Positions 55,333-55,454 of a DNA stretch of 55,454 nt are shown in pieces (the first letter of the stretch is position 1; every line of letters begins with the position of its first letter). The notes beneath the pieces are model-generated. The model was not told the origin of the DNA and ran no database searches. It saw only the letters and a list, made by a program, of their open reading frames with translations. A program made the translations under genes and the position numbers. The DNA lies in the NCBI GenBank assembly GCA_944389275.1, contig CALXLT010000007.1:1-55454 (forward strand), in the 5' to 3' direction. The DNA is from an uncultured Spirochaetaceae bacterium (GTDB taxonomy: Bacteria > Spirochaetota > Spirochaetia > Sphaerochaetales > Sphaerochaetaceae).

Positions 55333-55454
55333 GAGAGGGCGTGGCCCTCTCCTTCAGTTCTTGTCAGCTATCTTCTTGAGCGACACGAAGCCTCTGCCGA
55401 GAACCTCGTATGCCTCTGTCACGAAGACGAATGCGGTCGGATCCTCGACGCTTA
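55328..55454. repeat. Terminal direct repeat, right copy (identical to 1-127)
   Basis: Exact copy of bases 1-127. It carries the hairpin terminator (here 55333-55351) and the last codons of the YitT-family gene on the minus strand, cut off by the window edge. On a closed circle the DUF4143 ATPase at 53819-55195 lies downstream of the uxu/yitT operon, separated by this terminator and three 33-bp iterated repeats. Confidence 0.95.

Noticed and set aside
1..55454. Plasmid or phage identity.
   Set aside because: No replication, partition, mobilisation, integrase, capsid or terminase gene; content is core metabolism.
1..55454. tRNA, rRNA and other structured RNA genes.
   Set aside because: I saw no cloverleaf with CCA-type acceptor stem or rRNA-like sequence; a covariance search would be needed to exclude small RNAs.

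Overview
The window looks like a bacterial chromosome segment from a diderm, probably a spirochaete of the Sphaerochaeta/Treponema kind. Pointers are a FSFVAC-type lipoprotein signal, a short outer-membrane beta-barrel, type III glutamine synthetase, a TolC/RND pump and the style of PolA. The phylum is an inference; no rRNA or tRNA gene was seen. The last 127 bases repeat the first 127 exactly, so the sequence closes as a 55,327-bp circle, yet it carries housekeeping genes (polA, coaE, nadE, complete his operon, glnA) and no replication or partition gene that I recognise.

Layout. 0-4.3 kb (-): uxuA-gntR-uxuB-yitT, hexuronate breakdown in overlapping genes. 4.4-5.2 kb (+): NagB-like deaminase. 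5.2-12.5 kb: nitrogen assimilation, with glnA type III (-) diverging from a split ferredoxin-type glutamate synthase and an asparagine-synthetase-like gene (+); both leaders contain an intrinsic terminator. 12.5-14.8 kb: MATE pump diverging from a BmrR-like MerR regulator. 14.8-20.3 kb (+): TolC/MFP/RND export operon. 20.4-28.1 kb (-): hisG-D-C-B-H-A-F-IE plus a pentapeptide-repeat gene, preceded by a leader peptide with four consecutive His codons and a terminator. 28.1-29.6 kb: DUF308 membrane protein, HAD phosphatase, small hypothetical. 29.6-33.9 kb (-): trkH-trkA-trkH potassium uptake. 34-39.3 kb: PAP2 phosphatase (+); MFS-MATE-manA-exonuclease operon (-). 39.3-41.5 kb: KamA-family radical SAM (+) and M20 peptidase (-). 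41.5-47.6 kb (-): small membrane protein, metallo-beta-lactamase hydrolase, polA, coaE, and a protein of 41-residue tandem repeats. 47.7-50.3 kb: outer-membrane protein (+), nadE (-). 50.3-55.3 kb: a lower-GC accessory stretch with an orphan transposase-type HTH, two lipoproteins (one behind a G9 tract in its putative promoter), an unknown protein and a DUF4143 ATPase.

What stands out: (1) a canonical-looking histidine attenuator; (2) nine transcription-unit starts where a -10-like hexamer lies exactly six bases before the ATG/GTG with little or no Shine-Dalgarno sequence, implying widespread leaderless mRNAs, including the his leader peptide itself; (3) a G9 tract between a perfect -35 and the start region of a surface lipoprotein gene, a likely phase-variation switch; (4) paired attenuator-like terminators at the glnA/glutamate-synthase divergent region; (5) a 41-residue tandem-repeat protein encoded with polA and coaE. 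All calls come from reading the sequence; no database search was made.
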